Of a DNA stretch of 64,000 nt, positions 62,057 to 64,000 are shown piece after piece. Both the position numbers and the translations under genes were made by a program. The DNA is from CAYZBF01 sp964476585. Lineage in GTDB: Bacteria > Hydrothermota > UBA3072. The stretch lies in NCBI GenBank assembly GCA_964476585.1, contig CAYZBF010000002.1, positions 62,001 to 126,000 of the forward strand, written 5' to 3'. Below the pieces are notes generated by a model. It had not been told where the DNA came from. It made no database searches and saw only the letters and a list, made by a program, of their open reading frames with translations. Positions within the stretch are counted from its first letter, which is position 1, and each line of letters opens with the position of its first letter.

Positions 62057-63577
62057 ATGGAAGGAAGTATCAAAAAATTAAGTGTCATAGCTTTAGTACT
62101 CATCCTTGGACTTAGCATATCAGGTCAGGCTTCCACGTATGAGCAACCTCCAGTCAGCTGTGACACATGGGTAGCTATGTCAGATGCTACTGCTCCAGGT
62201 GCAACAATCCTTGGTAAGAATAGTGACCGTCCGATCTACGACTGTCAACCCTTAATGTTTCATCCAGGAAAGAAATATCCAAATGGTACCACGTTGAACC
62301 TTGAGTATATAGACATTCCACAAGTGAAAGAGACATATACAACATTGGGCTCAAGTCCTTACTGGTGTTGGGGTTACGAAGAAGGTGTTAACGAATACGG
62401 CGTTGCTATTGGAAATGAAGCAATATTCACAAAAACATTCAAGGAAGCCGCCGAGGCATACAAAAAAGGCAAGGGACCCGAATTAGGGCTTCTTGGAATG
62501 GATCTTCTGAGACTCGGTCTCGAGAGAGGAAAAACAGCACAGGAAGCACTGGCTGTTATAACCAGTCTTCTTGAGAAGTACGGACAGTTTGGCTCAGGTG
62601 TCCCAACCGCTGACCATCCTGGGGGAGGATATGACAACTCATACATCATTGTTGACAGTAAAGAAGCATGGATTCTTGAGACTTGTGGGAAGCGTTGGGT
62701 AGCTAAGAAGGTCACAAAAGGGACAACTTCTATTTCCAACCAACCAAGCATCAGAACCGAATGGGATAAAGCTTGCTCAGATCTTGTCGAGTATGCAATT
62801 AATAAAGGTTGGTGGCCAAGAGATAAAAAAGCATCCTTTGACTTCGCCTGGGCATATATCGATCCAGAGACTCCTCGTCATCTCTCCCACTGTAGAATGA
62901 TGATAACACGCAAGCTCCTTAAAGAAAAAGTTGGTGTTTTCTCTAAGGTAGACGTCCGTTGGATGATGAGGATAGCAAGGGATCATTATGAAGGGACTTT
63001 CCTGGGAGGTCCATACTTTAATCCGGCTTCTCCAGACTTTCTGACAATTGACATGTATGCATCCCCAGCTGGATTTACCTGGGGTAACACTGCCAGTTCC
63101 TGTGTGGCGGTCCTACCCACCTCCGACAATGAATTACCTGTGTTCTGGTGGGCTCCTACTCCTCCTGGTAACAGCTGTTATGTCCCATTCTTTGTCCATG
63201 GTAGCAAGTTACCTGATATAGTCTCTACTGCTGGTACCTTTGGGAAGAGGGTTGTTGCACCGAATATAGCAACACAAGACAGCTTCTCTGAAAATTCATA
63301 CTGGTGGTTATTCAGAAACCTTCTTGATAAAACCAGAGGTGCACCTGTTGGAAGTAAGCCAGGTTATTGGGAAACACGCCATCCTACAGTTCGTGCAAAG
63401 TTTGACGCTCTCGAAAAGAAATTTGAAGCCGGACTTCCGAAGGTCATAAAGGAAGCTGTGAGTCTCAGGAAAGCTGGCAAAGAGGATGAAGCAGCAAAAG
63501 TCCTCGATGATTATACCGCTAAATGTGTAAAAGAAGTGGTAGAAACGATTAACGAGCTAAGAAAGAAATTTGATTGA
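62057..63577 (+). CDS. Secreted C69-family dipeptidase
   Basis: This 506-residue Ntn hydrolase of the C69/U34 dipeptidase (PepD, secernin-related) family has a signal peptide (about residues 6-26) followed by a short propeptide. The catalytic Cys35 in SCDTWVAMSDATAPGATILGKNSDRP becomes the N-terminal nucleophile after processing. Further motifs are NEYGVAIGNEAIF, GYDNSYIIVDSKEAWILET, TSISNQPSI and HLSHCRMMITRKLL. It should cleave dipeptides in the periplasm or outside. ATG at 62057 has GGGAGG upstream; a tetrapeptide frame with its own ribosome binding site (ATG 61987) precedes it. It is 128 bases after the GntP gene and ends at a strong terminator. Confidence 0.92.
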   Translation: MEGSIKKLSVIALVLILGLSISGQASTYEQPPVSCDTWVAMSDATAPGATILGKNSDRPIYDCQPLMFHPGKKYPNGTTLNLEYIDIPQVKETYTTLGSSPYWCWGYEEGVNEYGVAIGNEAIFTKTFKEAAEAYKKGKGPELGLLGMDLLRLGLERGKTAQEALAVITSLLEKYGQFGSGVPTADHPGGGYDNSYIIVDSKEAWILETCGKRWVAKKVTKGTTSISNQPSIRTEWDKACSDLVEYAINKGWWPRDKKASFDFAWAYIDPETPRHLSHCRMMITRKLLKEKVGVFSKVDVRWMMRIARDHYEGTFLGGPYFNPASPDFLTIDMYASPAGFTWGNTASSCVAVLPTSDNELPVFWWAPTPPGNSCYVPFFVHGSKLPDIVSTAGTFGKRVVAPNIATQDSFSENSYWWLFRNLLDKTRGAPVGSKPGYWETRHPTVRAKFDALEKKFEAGLPKVIKEAVSLRKAGKEDEAAKVLDDYTAKCVKEVVETINELRKKFD

Positions 63578-63600
63578 GGCGGAAACTAAGTGATCTTGAA

Positions 63601-63630
63601 GAAGGGGGGAATTATCCCCCCTTCTTTTTT
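63601..63630 (+). terminator. Strong intrinsic terminator after the C69 peptidase gene
   Basis: GAAGGGGGG (63601-63609) pairs perfectly with CCCCCCTTC (63616-63624) around a six-base loop and is followed by TTTTTT (63625-63630). This is the clearest intrinsic terminator in the window. Confidence 0.92.
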
Positions 63631-63705
63631 ATATCAGAAAACTACATTTTACACAAAATTTTAACCTCTTAGATGTATACAATTAGTCATTTCTGACTTT
63701 AGTTC

Positions 63706-63733
63706 TTGACAGATTAAGATTTTTTTTTATAAT
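63706..63733 (+). promoter_or_regulatory. Consensus promoter of the tRNA-Phe gene
   Basis: TTGACA (63706-63711) and TATAAT (63728-63733), both full consensus, are spaced by 16 bases. The tRNA begins ten bases after the -10 box. Confidence 0.85.
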
Positions 63734-63742
63734 TATATTAAT

Positions 63743-63815
63743 GGTGAGATAGCTCAGTAGGTAGAGCACGGGACTGAAAATCCCGGTGTCGGCGGTTCGA
63801 TTCCGTCTCTCACCA
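63743..63815 (+). tRNA. tRNA-Phe (anticodon GAA)
   Basis: The 73-base cloverleaf is complete: acceptor GGTGAGA/TCTCACC, D-stem GCTC/GAGC, anticodon stem CGGGA/TCCCG with loop CTGAAAA (anticodon GAA), a five-base variable loop, and the T-arm GGCGG-TTCGATT-CCGTC with one G-U pair. The discriminator is A. The 3' CCA is not encoded (the next bases are TTT), so it must be added by the CCA enzyme. No terminator is seen before the lipoprotein gene 19 bases on. Confidence 0.95.
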
Positions 63816-63834
63816 TTTCTTTTTGGAGGTCATA

Positions 63835-64000
63835 ATGAAATGGTTCATCTTTTTCGTTTGTCTTTTATTTCTTTCCGGGTGTAAAGAAGGCAAAGAAGCC
63901 GTCAAGGAAACAGATAAAATTGTGAAAGACTATTCAAAAGGGTTGATAGAAGCACCAAAAAAGACAAAAATTTTAACAGAGATTGCAACCATCAGGCAGG
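63835..64000 (+). CDS. Lipoprotein (3' end outside window)
   Basis: The frame from ATG 63835 stays open to the end of the window (55 codons). The N terminus MKWFIFFVCLLFLSGCKEGK is a lipoprotein signal with the lipobox LSGC (Cys16), followed by a Lys/Glu-rich helical start. A GGAGGT site lies six bases upstream. It sits 19 bases after tRNA-Phe and probably shares its transcript. Function is not recognisable from this part; continuation beyond the window is needed to see a domain. Confidence 0.8.
   Translation, partial: MKWFIFFVCLLFLSGCKEGKEAVKETDKIVKDYSKGLIEAPKKTKILTEIATIRQ

Overview
The window is AT-rich, gene-dense chromosomal DNA of a Gram-negative, probably anaerobic and probably uncultivated bacterium. 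Gram-negative character is inferred from a BamD-like lipoprotein, predicted outer-membrane barrels ending in Phe, several lipoproteins, and a MurE with the meso-diaminopimelate signature DNPR. The mix of genes (HprK and short HPF with no PTS in view, FCB-like P5C dehydrogenase, corrinoid methyltransferases) and the short repeats scattered between genes recall candidate phyla near the FCB group, such as WOR-3/TA06. That placement is an impression and is not proven here. No insertion sequence, prophage or CRISPR array was found.

Layout. 1-3700 (+): grpE (5' end outside the window), dnaK, dnaJ. 3729-21535 (-): one long division and cell-wall (dcw) cluster transcribed mraZ-rsmH-ftsL-ftsI-murE-murF-mraY-murD-ftsW-murG-murC-murB-ftsQ-ftsA-ftsZ-small TPR gene-ligA. 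It is headed by a consensus promoter and three 10-bp-spaced MraZ boxes. 22294-22575 (+): an RRM RNA-binding protein with a long leader. 22894-26736 (-): an operon for an MttB-family methyltransferase, a MetH-activation-like protein, a corrinoid protein and a homocysteine methyltransferase. A TetR gene (26922-27563, +) is divergent to it, with a 38-bp palindrome over its promoter. 27733-29098 (+): ruvX and mltG. 29313-31759 (-): two ECF-type ATPases and an M23 peptidase. 32054-35967 (-): tmRNA, divIVA, purine nucleoside phosphorylase, two TPR lipoproteins (one BamD-like) and nadD. 36231-40640 (+): P5C dehydrogenase, a CitD-CitE fusion and CitF. 41011-49008 (-): a broken methyltransferase, pgeF, a large secreted hydrolase, a predicted outer-membrane barrel, nadC and uvrB. 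49321-56923 (-): yggS, then polX-murA-nadB-hpf-hprK-radical SAM. 57147-64000 (+): a TPR protein, a small secreted protein, an MBL-fold hydrolase, an aldo/keto reductase, a GntP permease, a secreted C69 peptidase, tRNA-Phe and the start of a lipoprotein.

The most interesting part is the corrinoid operon. It holds three of the four modules of cobalamin-dependent methionine synthase as separate proteins (homocysteine, B12 and reactivation) and has an MttB-type methyltransferase where the folate module would be. This suggests folate-independent transfer of a methyl group from a quaternary amine to homocysteine. Second is the citrate-lyase-like operon: the CitD part of its CitD-CitE fusion lacks the serine that normally carries the prosthetic group, and it is joined to a P5C dehydrogenase gene.

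Across the window many start codons are TTG or GTG, genes overlap by a few bases, and several promoters place the -10 box directly before the start codon, suggesting leaderless mRNAs. Two stable RNA genes (ssrA and tRNA-Phe) are followed within 30 bases by protein genes without an obvious terminator.
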